Assembly: GCA_949358305.1 (NCBI GenBank)
Contig: OX442314.1
Span: 18,531,060-18,595,059, forward strand
Direction of reading: 5' to 3'
Length of the DNA stretch: 64,000 nucleotides
Source of the DNA: Strigamia acuminata
Taxonomy: Eukaryota; Arthropoda; Chilopoda; Geophilomorpha; Linotaeniidae
In this document: in pieces, positions 21,219 to 33,456 of the stretch
How the letters are laid out: each line of letters opens with the position of its first letter
How positions within the stretch are numbered: the stretch's first letter is position 1
Program-made: the position numbers and the translations under genes
Notes under the pieces: generated by a model
Told to the model about the DNA's origin: nothing
What the model saw: the letters and a program-made list of their open reading frames with translations, nothing else
Database searches by the model: none

Positions 21219-24200
21219 GTTTATAGAATGCGAGTTGTCGTTATGAGCTTGCATTTCTTTAATCTAAGAAAATCACCGCCTCATTTACCACTAGAAATGT
21301 CTGCGTGGCCAACGTCCTTCCTTGCACGCACTCGGAAATCTCAACACGCGATTACTTATACTTTGTGCAAGAAATGTTTCTCTCACCTAAGAGAAACAAC
21401 TCTCCGTCCCTTTCATCAGCCATTATCGTTCTCCGTATCATTTTCTCTTAAGCTGAATTTACCCTCAATCCCTTCCATTCCTGCCGTGCGCTGACATCTG
21501 TTGGCCGGCTAGCTGGTCACATACGTTTTGGTTTAACATCGATTTGATGATCCAAACGTTCGAGTGAAGTAAGTAAAAAATACTGGCAGCCGTGGTTGCA
21601 CAAACTATTTTTCATAACACAAGAATTTAAATTCCACGTGTAAAAAACTTATCAAATTCCCAAGCAACCTAAGTTATCTTTATTTTCTTATTCTTCAGTG
21701 ATCTTCAATAGTACATTCCCTATAAAGTAATAGACAGGTATCACCAGCTTTAAACTAAACATTTGGCTTTTTTCCAAATATTGATTTTTTTTCATTCATT
21801 TATAAAATCTTCGCAGCACTTTCAATGACATTTATTAATTGCTTACCACACAAGAGCAAACAAAACTTCATAAACAAGTTCCTTTACATTTTTCCACTCG
21901 AAGTTTTCCCAGTTTATTTTGGTATGAAAATTATTTAAAGCAATAAGTCATCTTCACACAAATATCCAAAATCCCCATACGCACACTTTAAACTTTTCTC
22001 ATTATACTGTAGTGGCTTGCACGAACACAATGAGCATACAAATTATCTTCCAAATGGCCCGACTGTGTACCACCTAACTAAACGTTATGGTTGCTTGACA
22101 ATTTCCTAAGAATGTGTGCTAGAACCAATTTCACTAACAAATTCGTGCGAAAATGGGCACACAAAGGACAAACAAAATTTCTTTAAAGGATAATATCATC
22201 CAAACTTTTATTCAATCAAACAAATCAAGATAAACAGAAATACAGGTATTGCGCAAACATCAAACATTTAAACTGTACTTTTTGATGAAACTTGTAATTC
22301 CCTTATCCCCCTTTCTTCTCCCAAAGCAAATGTCCCCGTAGATGTTACTGAGTGCTTCGGTTACTGTATCGGGAAATCTAGTCCGTGCTCTTGGTCCCCT
22401 ATAGGAATCAATGCTGAAGACAAACACCAACGTCGGGGTAAGCGAGCACTCGAACAACCATCAAACCATCATTCTCTTAGTGATGTTCGCTAGAAGTATA
22501 GACTAGAACAAATTTTCTTCACTTTCCTTTTCACGATGAATATTTCATGACTATTTTATCCTCGTAGACGCCTTTTTTATATAGACATTACCTAGTAAAA
22601 GTTTCAAATTTTTCCAAGTAAAATATCAAATAAAAAATAGATCCTATAAAATGATGGTCGAAGATAAAAATTGAATCAATTTATTAAACTGAATTTTTCA
22701 ACATGCTTTAAATTTATAAAACGGTTATAAAAATGTTTAGAGATGATTTTTCCCCAAGATTAATTTTATGATTATTATCTTTATCTGCAAGTTTTTATCG
22801 TAAATGTAAAATTTGTAATTTTAAACGGCACAAAACAAAACTATAAAATATTTCGTCTTCTATATACTACCACGAGTTATAAATCGCATCAAAATGCAGT
22901 CGATTCGCCGATGCTGTCTAAAGGTTCTTGAGCAATCCGTTTTTTTTTTTAACTTAAAAAAAAAACGACTTATGTTCGTGTAACGCCAAACTTTTCCATT
23001 TCAAATTTCACATTTCACAGAAGCAAATTCAATTCAAATACTTTTGGCAAGTAAAACTTTTTAAATCTGCGATACGGTCTTAAAGACGAACATCAACATA
23101 ATTTTTAGCTCAAAATTCTACATGGCTACGTACATCCCTTAGAACAAATCACCACATTACACATGCAACAAAAGTACGCATTTGTCAACGAGAAACTTGA
23201 CACCAATTGCCAATAAAGCCTAAGAGATTAAGTCAGAATTATAACCCCCAGCATTCTTTAGCACACACTGAATTCTTGTGTTTTGCATCAATTCAAACTC
23301 CCGACTCGGCACAAAAGGTGTCATGAATAATCGCCGCTCGGAACATTAACGATCATTAGCTAAAAATACAACCGTGGACACAAAGGAATTGCCTTTTATG
23401 AATAATTCAACAGCCAACAGCGAACACAAACAAACATATTGCATCGGGTGAAGTGGTACGTGCTTTTTCATTCCCTGAAATTAAATTTTCTTCTTTCATT
23501 GGCAAAACAAATGCAGAGTCTAATTACTGCGTAAATATTACAATGTTTATTCTGACAAAGAATTGAAAACACTTTTTCTTCTCATTTTTCTGAAATTTTT
23601 TTTTATCAAAACAAAACCCAGGGCATTGAAATATAATGGAATCTTTAAAGAAACTGAAGATTGAAAACATACCACAACAATTCGGATTAAAACGAGCGGA
23701 AACGAGCATCAAGACAAAACCATTAATCCCAAAGCCCGTCTTCGGCGCCCGTGTATCCAATCTCCATCCATTATATCTTTAATTCAACAACAACGTGATT
23801 AAAGAAAAACTTTTTACTTTTCTTTTCAAAATCCTCTCTAGCGAGAAAAATTGCCAACAGCACTCTTGTGTAAATATTCCCGAGTGAGCTTGCCCCACAA
23901 CAAATTGCCGAGAAAAAAAGGCAGCAGACAGATTGCTAACAGTGGAAGAGAACACTAACTATATTAGACCTCTAATGGAGAATTGGCACAAAACGAAAGT
24001 CTTTATTGTACTTTCAGTAGTATAGATATAGTACAATCCTTCTTAAAATTAAATAACTCAAAAAAAAATTGTAAACACATGCAGTACCTCCAAGAAATTG
24101 TTCAACTTATTAGTCCTTCTTTGATTTTTGTGTCAATAAATTATGCATTTACAAATGTTGTCATAGAAAATGAATACAAAATTAATCAACTGTTCCAAAC

Positions 24201-24794
24201 ATCAAACAGCATCAACTATCCATCACTACAAGTTTGTGCTTTTGTTTTATTAATAAAAAAGAAGTTTGTTGACGTCTGCAAGTTAGCAAAAAAAAAACAA
24301 GCTCGCATCTGTGTAACTTAATGTAAAATGCATAAAAAAATCTATAGATGGCGTTACACTTTTTCTTGCAAATAAAGTTTAAAGAAAGAAAATCGATAAG
24401 TCCAAGGCCTTTCTTTCTCAAACCCAATAACAAAAAATAATCTATGGGATATTAGATACATGAAAAAAAGAAAAACTTCCATTAAAATTTTATTGCAATA
24501 TTAAATCAATTTTTTTTGAATGTTTCAATCATAACTTGCATTTTCAACATCTCAAATGTCATCACAAAATTTAAAAACGGCAACTTTTTCATATTACAAT
24601 ATCAGGAAATCAACTTCAATCATTCCCATCTCATTTTTATTGAATTGTAGTGAAACCCATCCAATAAATAAACCAATAAGAATATTATTGTTTCTGCTCA
24701 ACGAAACACTGCACGCGCGTAAACTTATAACAGAAAAAAAAAATTCACAAAACCCAATCATTTAGAAATGTTTTCCATTCGTCATATAAACATT
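21219..24794. other. Non-coding stretch
   Basis: No gene supported. Open frames at 21189-21494 (plus), 22260-22457 (minus) and 23524-23760 (minus) have slightly less biased composition than their surroundings, but no domain, no splice structure and no repeat structure that I can recognise. Confidence 0.45.
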
Positions 24795-25105
24795 AAGGTG
24801 TTTCATAAATGACACGCTGAAGGCGCTGAAGTGATTGTTACAATAATCACAATCACTTCATTATTGAGTACCCACACCAGGTCCATTTTATTTATTTAAT
24901 AATGTACAACAAACTCTCTTTTTCTAGTTTAAGCATTCTTCAGCACTAGCAACTCCTTTTCAGACGATTATACATACTGTAAGTGCTGAAGTGCTGAAGC
25001 GATTATTCATGTGATTGGCCCACACAGGTCACATGATAATAACTTCAGCAGAATAATCGTCATAATCACTTCAGCACCTTCAGCGTATCATTTTTGAAAC
25101 CCCTT
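24795..25105. mobile_element. MITE with 42-bp terminal inverted repeats
   Basis: 311 bp. The left end reads AAGGTGTTTCATAAATGACA, the reversed right end AAGGGGTTTCAAAAATGATA; both go on with CGCTGAAGG(C/T)GCTGAAGTGATT. The interior carries more CTTCAGCA/TGCTGAAG subterminal copies. The left flank shows TTAA and the right TTGA, which might be a decayed TTAA duplication of the piggyBac type, but this is uncertain. Confidence 0.65.
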
Positions 25106-25116
25106 GATCACTGAAC

Positions 25117-25398
25117 ATACCATATTTTACCAAATAAGAGCCGCGGCTCTTATTCAAAACAGCCACTTTGAGCTGCGGCTTTAATTCGGGGGCGGCTCCA
25201 ATTCGGGGGCGGCTCCAATTCGGGGGCGGCGCTTATTTGAAATAGTCGCCAATAACTTACTATTACGTTCATTGAACGTATATAGCCGCGGCTACTATTC
25301 GAGGGCGGCTCTTATATAAAGTAGCCTATCTCGGCCGCGGCTACTATTCGAGGGCGGCTACAATTCGAGGGCGACTCTTATTCGGTAAAATACGGTAT
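25117..25398. mobile_element. GC-rich inverted-repeat element with internal 17-bp repeats
   Basis: 282 bp, far richer in GC than anything around it. The ends ATACCATATTTTACCAAATA and, reversed, ATACCGTATTTTACCGAATA form terminal inverted repeats. Inside are many copies of ATTCG(G/A)GGGCGGCT: three tandem 17-bp units at 25183-25232, and further CCGCGGCTACTATTCGAGGG units to 25380. Elements built of this motif are widespread in animal genomes as far as I recall. It lies 11 bp from the previous MITE. Confidence 0.65.
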
Positions 25399-27290
25399 AC
25401 AGTAAAAGCCGTTTTACGTTCAAGGGAACTCATATGCAGCGGAAATAGTGAACAACAATTTTCACTCACCTTATTGATCAGTTGCTTAGCTTTGATCTTG
25501 CTCCTGCTAAGCTTATTGTATTTGCTTTTTCATTAGATCTTGTCACAAGCTATTTTTACAAAAATAAAAGCCAAGCAAAAGAGTTTATCTTCATTATATT
25601 TAGCTCCGAGTGCTGTAGCAAATTCGCAAAAGTAAAACTTTTTTCAAATTTCAATTATTAATATTAAAAAAAAAAACTGTATTTACAATCGAATTACAAA
25701 CTTTTCTTTCACATAAGATATAGACCAAAACATAAAAGAAATTGCTTCGGCAGTTCAGCTTAAATTTAAAAAAAAAAAAGTTTAATCTCCACAAATATTT
25801 ACCCAGAAAAAAATGTCACCTTACAAAAATATTTTTCAGTCGACAAACTTTAGACCATTTGTCAACCTCGCTTGTTAAGACGAAACATATAAAAGTACTT
25901 TGCTTGGCTGTATGTGTTAAGTTGCACTCTTGTGGCCGATTGATATAAGTCAGTTGCAGTTCATCCCCTTTTTCATTTCCTTTTTTCCTTCTTTTTCAGT
26001 ATCCATGCCACCATAGTGTGATTGAGTATAGCAGTTCACTCACTCTCATGCTGGCGAAAAACAATCAGCATAACTTATCCCTCACATAATAACTTCCTTT
26101 AACTCAAACCAATGACGAAGAAAAAGAAGAAAAAAGGCTGCGAAAGTCAATTACCTCCACTTATAATAATCTTATTCATGATAATAATTTGACAAAGGAA
26201 AATTAGAATAAGTGCAATTTCACTTTAAGAGCATTTAATTAGACACAGACTTGTTCATCATTGCTGCTGTCAGATTACAGTACTAATTAAGATCATTTAT
26301 TAGACCCCTAATGTCACAAGAGCATGCGGCAAATCCCTTGTATTCAGAGCCAAATCCCACAAAACAAATCAATTTAAATTAATCTTAAACCATTTCAAAA
26401 AAAAATTTAAGCCTACTTCTGTCTACGGCTATTCAGAAAGATAAATACACTGCTGTTTACCATATTCATTATAGTCACATTTATCTATATGATAAATGCC
26501 ATGCAATATAATCAAAGCTGGAACTCAGATTTTTTTCTCTTCCAATTTAAGTTAGCTAATCGTGACATGAATGTTGATTGGATAAAAAAAAAGACTAGCT
26601 GGTTAAATTACATTTTCGAAACCATCTAAATGAGTATTTAAATGGCCTTGCTTTTGAATAATTTGTTGCACGTAGTCGATAATTTCTGCCTATTGAATTA
26701 AATGAATGAAAATAAGATAAAAGACGTGGTTGTTTACCCTAAACTTGTGCACCTCATGAGGCTAAATAGTGTTAATCCTTGCTTGATTGCAGTGTATAAT
26801 TGGACGTTAAAGTATACAGGTACACGTGCAAAAGTCAACAAGTAAAGAAAACAAGTCGATACTTCAGTCAACATAGGCATTAGCATTCATCTGCTTGTTC
26901 ATTTTACCTTAAAATGTATAATTATACAGTATTTTCTTTTCCAGTTGGTAAAAATCAAAAACTTGTCTGCATGATGTGTTTTTAATGGTATAACGATTGA
27001 TACAATTAATTTCTCACAACATGAAATGGTAATTAATTTCAGATGAAGCCCCCAAGTTTTTCCGTTTGTTATACTAACGTGTTTTCCAAATGAAATAAAT
27101 TCTACAATGTGAAAATAAAATCATTTGGAGTTGCCCAAGAAGATGATGTAGATATAGAAAGTTTATTTTACGCTTTTAGTGAATTAAATCATTTCATCAT
27201 CTGAATTACTTTCTTCACACAAACGTCAACTTAGAGCAAAACTTAAAAATAGAACACTTCGATCTTTATAATGCTAGAGATTATAGCAAT
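25399..27290. other. Non-coding stretch
   Basis: AT-rich, no gene or clear repeat seen. The frame at 25742-25948 is short and featureless. Confidence 0.45.
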
Positions 27291-27490
27291 TTATAGCAAA
27301 AATACCACTTACAGTACAAATTTATTTGTAACACTACGTTTTATAGCAAAAATACCACTTACAGTACAAATTTATTTGTAACACTACGTTTTATAGCAAA
27401 AATACCACTTACAGTACAAATTTATTTGTAACACTACGTTTTATAGCAAAAATACCACTTACAGTACAAATTTATTTGTAACACTACGTT
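27291..27490. repeat. Perfect tandem repeat, 4 x 50 bp
   Basis: Four exact copies of a 50-bp unit beginning TTATAGCAAAAATACCACTT and ending AACACTACGTT. The units are at 27291-27340, 27341-27390, 27391-27440 and 27441-27490. The absence of any difference between units points to recent expansion or collapse of a longer array in assembly. Confidence 0.95.
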
Positions 27491-28289
27491 TTTACCCACC
27501 ATTATTTTTAATTCTGACAAACCGCGTACACAATTCCTAAATGATGTATTAACTTAAGCTAATGTCAAACATAATCTGAACGTGTCGTTTATTCAATCTA
27601 TAAGATGAAACGTTGATAATGACATGGTGGAAATGTCAAACCACCATGGCGCCATCAAAAACGTTTTTAAAAAATGATAAATCGTATCATTAAAAGAATT
27701 GATGAAAATTTGCAACCTCATTTTCCCCATTCCATTTTCTAATTAAAACCAACACAATATTTTATAATTCTCAAATATTGAACATTAGAGTGCTAATGTG
27801 ACTTACATTATCATTTATCACCAAAAATGTTGAAATTATAGTAAAAAAGAAAAGAATTTATTTGCCATTTGTCATTGCTACTGCTGCTGATCTACAGCGC
27901 ACTCTAGGAACACCAACTTGAACCTCGTACCCTAAACTTGATGTGGTGAGAAATGATTAGTGTGATGTAGTGCATTGGACAAACAGCGACTTGGGATGAA
28001 AGGAACATCGATATATCAGCTGGGAATGGTCACAATTTCTTGTGAGTACTTCGAGTAACTAATCTTAAAACAAAAAATAAATCAAAACATAAGAATTGTT
28101 AGACGTAAATAAAAAAATACAATTCAATTGTAGAGATATAATCTGCCACCAGAATACTCACGAATTTAAAAATTTTCAATTGTACCGACATAAGTTCCAA
28201 CTCTACCACAGGGATACAATCATCAAAATTTGAAAGAACAATTTGAAAGCCAAAACTCACACCAACAGTCAAAATTAGAGGAAATAAAA

Positions 28290-30384
28290 ATGAAATATAT
28301 CCAATTATCAAAACACCTAGAAACTTCGCCATTTGATGTAATAATGCAGTTTGGCTGTGGGCCTAATTTTGTTCTCAACCGATCTAAACGTTTTAAAGCA
28401 ATGATAAAGCAACAGGTAATTGATTTTTTCCCAAGTTAAGTAAAACTAACACAACGATCTCATTTCGTAGGGTGAAAAGTTTTGGTTTCGATTCTGGTTA
28501 CTATTTTGTCTTAAACCAGGCTGCCACGACCTGACAGCAGTGAGTATGAATTAGTGAGTTAAAAAATCAACATTTTTCGAATTATACTTTTAAAAAAAAA
28601 CGAACAGATACAAGAATTGTGGCCTGAAATGACGTACTACGTTTATTTGTGTATACATGAAATATTTCTTCAAGGTACTTTTTTTACTTTTTCATCTGTC
28701 AATGACATTTTCTCCTACTAACCTCGAAATAATTTCAGATTCCCTTGATCAAGTGACCAAATATTGTTTGAATGAAGTTATTAAACCAATGCTTACTATA
28801 TCACCAGGTAATGGTGATAATTTCTTCACTTTTCATTAGTCATATTGTATTGATTTTCGCCAGAATCACAAATAAATGCAGAATTGAGATTGCAAACAAC
28901 ATCCGTTGACAAAGTGAGTTAAGTCTCATGACAATAATCTAATTAATGACCGTAATTAATTGACTCTTACTAAGATGCAAGACATTGTCATCAAAAGCAC
29001 TGGAATGGCTTTTGGTGTTGCTCTCTGCGATATATTTTTCAAGTGGCTAGAAGCCGAAGAAGTGGACAGGGAAACCGAAAGCTATTGGACAATCCCTGAA
29101 GAATACTTAGACCCAAAATTTAAACCAAGAGTGCTAGAAGAATTTTTAGTAGCGGAGTGGAAAAATAAATTGTCCGTCCTTCTTGGTGTAGACGAGGGCC
29201 AAATTCCATGGTTGAAACGACTGATGGCTGGTGACCACAATAGACAATGGCAGGTTCAAAAGAATAAGAATAAGTGCAGACATGACTCAGTCAACTTTAT
29301 CTGTCAAATGTCGGAATTCATGAATAGAAACAGAAATAGAAGAAAATATGCAATTAGAAGCGTGGATGAGTTACCATTTGCAAAGAAGATGAATGTGGTA
29401 AATAAATCAGTTTGCTTTCGTACAAATAACCAAAAAAAAAGTAAATAAATTTACAGGAGCCAAGAAAATCACCCGATCCCCGTACAGAAGATAAATTGAA
29501 AATGCAAAGACGAATGATAGAAGAAAAATATGTCACTACGCTAACTACGGCTAAGAAAAAACGCAAGGAATGTGCCTACTGTTGGTCAATCGAAGAAAGC
29601 CCAAAGAAGTTCAAAAAATGTAAACGGTAAACATTATTTTAAAAAAAACTTGTTAAAATGCATCAGTAAAAAAAAATTGTAATTGAAGATGTGTTGACGA
29701 AAAGTGGTCTGATCCGAGATATTACTGCGACCAGAAGTGTCAAAGTAAGCATTTTTACACAGTAAAAATAATATTCGTGACTTTTCATGTTTATTATGCC
29801 CAATAAAACGTGAGCATAAAATAATGCAGTCTTCCAATAAGGTCAAAACTATATTGAAATTATTGCAATGTCTTTTGAAGTGCATGGAGTTTCACAAGAA
29901 TACATTTAAATATGAATTCATCTTCAAAATGAATTTTTATAAAATGCATTATTTAATTGCTACACATTTTGTAATGCAGTATATTGTAAAATATATTTTG
30001 GAACCATATATTCTATTATTGATTATGTTAATGCAGCACACAGTGTGCAAACAAAAGTTAATGTTGCGAGTCTTGGAATTAATGTTCATGTTATTACATT
30101 TTTTAAATTGATTTTATGAAGTTGCTGACTGGAAAGAATTGCATCACGAAGAACATCTTCAGTTTCGGAGTAAAACCGTCAGTGCGTTCCCGAAAAAATC
30201 ATCCAGTAATATTACAAAAGAATGGAAGGATAAAAATAATTTGTATATTCAAGAAAAGATAGTATTAGTCAGTAAAGTCAGTAAAGATGATGAATTTTCT
30301 CAATTTACCCAAAGAAACCAAGCAATAATGAAGAACAATATTCCAATTGAAGAGGCAAAGAAAGAAAAAATTTGCAACGTGTAA
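28290..30384 (+). CDS. MYND-like finger family, member A (frameshifted in the finger)
   Basis: Family not recognised. The start at 28290 matches the MKFI/MKYI start of the paralogues. Exons: 28290-28415, 28471-28539, 28608-28674, 28739-28807, 28864-28913, 28975-29397, 29457-29626, 29689-29745, 30122-30384, all with GT/AG ends and family intron phases. The N-terminal block has FGCGPNFVLNR and FWFRFWLLFCLKPGC; the middle block has GMAFGVALCDIFFKW, YWTIPEEYLDPKF and IPWLKRL. The finger has CAYC, KKCK/RC, YYC...CQ, then DWKELHHEEH. In exon 8 a run of five A bases (29700-29704) shifts the frame between CVDE and the YYC motif, giving an early stop; the finger is therefore broken unless the run is an assembly error. 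The intron before the last exon holds a copy of the AATGCATT-rich repeat. Confidence 0.68.
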
Positions 30385-30585
30385 ATGAATAATCCTGATG
30401 ACATTTATGTGAAATCTATGAAGGCTGCCGCACCAACATCAGTATTCTATTTTTATTGTTTTATACCAATATTTTGTATTGTTTTTAATTTGGCGTCCAT
30501 AAGAAGCGGCGTAAATAGATTAGAATTTGCAATTTTAAAAAAAAAATTAAAAATAATACGCAAAAATGAAAAATCTGATAAGTAA
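30385..30585 (+). other. Open frame with a membrane segment, in frame behind the stop of member A
   Basis: Directly after the TAA of member A an ATG opens 66 codons in the same frame. It contains a hydrophobic stretch (FYFYCFIPIFCIVFNL) followed by a lysine-rich tail. Member B ends in a comparable membrane segment plus short tail, so this may be an ancestral C-terminal anchor now cut off by a stop, or a separate exon joined by splicing. It could also be chance. Confidence 0.35.
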
Positions 30586-30922
30586 TTTACTTGTTCATAT
30601 TACATTTTCTATGAAATTAAATTTAAAAAGAAATTAAGTATAATTGACAAAACGCGTGTAAATGTACCAAATAAAAACTATTTTTTTTTAAAATACAGAA
30701 TCTAATTTTTTAATAAAATTACGATTTTGGTTCAGAAGTCTGTAACTGGAGCTCTCAACAATCACACAGCTCAACTCAACAATACAAAACGAAGTGGGTG
30801 CTCTAAATAGGCTTATATCTTCCTATTGCAATATTACCAATAAAAGGGAATCACTTACTTTTCTGGTATTACCAATTTTTGCACACGGTTCCATTTCTCC
30901 TGATTTATTCACAGTGAAAACC

Positions 30923-33175
30923 ATGAGATTTATACCACTGGGTAAAGAAAGTCCAAAAGCAGCTGATTGTCACGTGTGGAGTGTAAAAAAATTTGGCTGC
31001 GGAGGTAATTTTGTTATGAATCGCAAGGACGTTTTCGAAAGAATGATTAAAGACCAGGTGACTACATAAACGCTCATTGCCTTTTCTACAATACTAAAAT
31101 AAAATTTTTAAAGGGACAGACCTTTTGGTTTCGTTTCTGGTTAAATTTCACTTTGAATACAATTTTTCCTCTCTTTAATAAGGTATAAACGAGGTATACA
31201 TACACATATAAGGTATAAATAATGGCTACACTTCCTTTTTTTAAGGTTCATTTCTGTACTAAAAAAGGTTCGGAGAATGAAATTTCCAGCCTTGCTATTG
31301 ATGTGCACAAAAAGTTTCTGGAAGGTCAGCAATGTGAACGAGTAATAAACAATGAAATTAAATATTTTTACATTTCAGTGTCAGAAAAAGAGCGGATTCA
31401 GTTTAGCGTCGACATTGTTCAACTCCTATTAAAACCACGTAAGCGTTTCCGTTGGATTCGACCTTCCTCCAACGTATGCATCCCTCATTGCTTTAATCCT
31501 CTGCAGCTTCGATGAAAACAGACCTATTTGAGATGTGTATTCAATATTATACGATGGCATTTGCAACGGCTCTGTGTGACGTGTTTCATAAATGGTTATC
31601 AGCCCCAAAAATTCAACCAACCAATGAGACTTATTGGAAAATTCCGAGCCAATTCCGTAACCCCGAATTCGTGCCCGGTACAGTCGAAAAATATATTGTC
31701 TTTGTGTGGAAGGACGAAGTTGCAGCACTTCTTGGCTTGCCGACTCAAGAGTTGCCTAAACTGATGAAACTGGGCATAGAGGTTTATTCCAACCCAGTTA
31801 TACAAAAGATCCACGAAGCGTTTGAGAATGTTTTAGGCAATGAAGTAACGCTGGACCCGCCGAAGTTAGCACAGTATAAACTTCGTGTTCAACAAAAAGT
31901 AGTTGAGCTTTCGAGACTTCTTCAAAATACGGATGAAAAACCCAACCCGAATCAGAAATTTCGTCGTAAAAGAAAACAAGAACAATCCGAATCGATTAAA
32001 GTTTACAGACCTAAAAAGGTACGTCTATACTCTACTCTGGCATACTATAAGAAAATAAAAAATTATTAATCTAATATATTTCTAATTCCAGAGTGTAGAG
32101 TATCCAAAAGTTGAAACCATTCAAAGGCCAGACAAAGTTGAAACAGTCCAAAGGCCAGAAAAAGTTGAAATAGCTCAAATACGACCATTTGACATTGAAA
32201 CTATTCTGAACCAAATAAACGTCGAGACTCTTCTAAGACCGCAACTAATTAAACCTGTTCTCAAACATAAATTGATTGCACCTCTTCTGAAGCCGAAATT
32301 GATTGCACCTCTCCTGAAGCCAAAATTGCTTTCACCCGTTCTGAGACCAAAACTGCTAACACCTGTTCAGAGGCCAAAAACGCTTGTACCGGTTTTGAAA
32401 CAAAAAAGGCCTGAAACTACTGAATCACGAACAATACCGATACGTTTTGATCCGCGGCAAAAATTATTCAAAACAGTGAATGAAAAAATTATGGAAATGT
32501 GTGTGAATCGTAAAAGTATTGAAATGCCTGTGAGTCAAAAAAGTATTGAAATGCCTGCGAGTCTAAAAAGTATTATAACGCCTTTAAATCAAAAAAGTAT
32601 TATAACTCCTATAAATCAAAAAAATATTATAACGCCTGTAAATCAAAAAAGTATTGAATCGACTGGGTCAATTGACGATATAATGGAGTCCGATTTAAAT
32701 TATCGACTGGAGAAGTTAAAAACTTGGCTCGAAGATCGAAGTCCAAATCGAAATTGTACGTCTTGTAAACTAAGACCAACTGCAGGTCAAAACCAGACAA
32801 GTATCCCGAGAAGTACATCTCTTTCCATAAGGTCTAATTCGAATACTGATAATAAGGAAGTAAGAAAGTGTAGTACGTCTTACGAGAAACCTGTACCACT
32901 AGCAGCCATAGAATACAATAAAACGAAAACTGAACCTAATTGTACCGAATTAGGGAAAACTAAACTGTAAATTTACCAACTCGAATTTACAATTTGTAAT
33001 TTAAATTTATTTCTTCTCTCATTTTTTCCATAGATATCCAAATATATCAATAAAAGTTGGAACGGTATTGCACTACTTCAATCAACATCCAACGCTAGAC
33101 AGTCTTTTGATCATTTTTGCCACAATTTTACTCTTTTATGGTCGAGTTGTATTGAATACTGTATCAGAAAAATAA
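30923..33175 (+). CDS. MYND-like finger family, member B (long variant with nonapeptide repeats and membrane tail)
   Basis: Family not recognised. Exons: 30923-31057, 31114-31182, 31246-31324, 31379-31438, 31507-32018, 32092-32966, 33034-33175; together 624 codons with every junction in frame, predicting 623 residues. The N-terminal block (FGCGGNFVMNR, TFWFRFWLNF) and middle block (YTMAFATALCDVFHKWL, ETYWKIPSQF, VAALLGLPTQELPKL) are kept. Instead of a full finger the C-terminal half carries three blocks of nine-residue repeats (about residues 291-317 KVETIQRPD type; 345-389 KLIAPLLKP type; 425-478 QKSIEMPVS type), a lone CTSC (about 507), and near the end a membrane segment (LLIIFATILLFYGRVVL) with a short tail. 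This suggests a membrane-anchored relative that has lost zinc binding. The join of the last exon is my inference; without it the frame stops at 32970. Confidence 0.7.
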
Positions 33176-33456
33176 AAATAAATTGTTCTGTGATTTATGT
33201 ATCAACTGATGTGTATTTGTGAGTTATTAAAACTGTTTGTTTCTGTTTCTATTGCTTTTTCTATTTCCATTAATTGAACTAGGGAAGCAGAGCCACCTTA
33301 AAACGCAACATAATACTAAAAAAAAAAATCCAAGACAAAACTCAGGAATTGTTATTATACTGCCTGAATTTGTATTAACATTGCATAACGGGCTAAAGCT
33401 TGCTTTGAATTAATTTTTGCACCAAATAATTCCCGTCAACACCATCTGTTTCTGTT
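33176..33456. other. Spacer between members B and C
   Basis: About 280 bases, AT-rich, presumably holding the end of B and the promoter of C. No distinct element seen. Confidence 0.5.

Noticed and set aside
22260-22457. Minus-strand frame (IDSYRGPRARTRF...) that looks slightly protein-like
   Set aside because: Only about 65 codons, no recognisable domain, no convincing splice sites; could be an exon but cannot be supported.
23524-23760. Minus-strand frame starting MDTRAPKTGFGING
   Set aside because: Ends in a low-complexity Lys/Phe tail from poly-A/T runs; no supporting evidence.
27291-27490. CRISPR-like array of direct repeats
   Set aside because: The 50-bp units are contiguous and identical with no unique spacers, and the genome is animal. 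It is a plain tandem repeat.
28230-28289. Upstream extension of member A's first exon
   Set aside because: The longer frame begins with TTG, not ATG, and the paralogues all start at the MKFI-type methionine.
29824-30111. 95-codon frame inside an intron of member A
   Set aside because: Composed of the AATGCATT-rich repeat; Met/Leu/Phe-rich translation without features.
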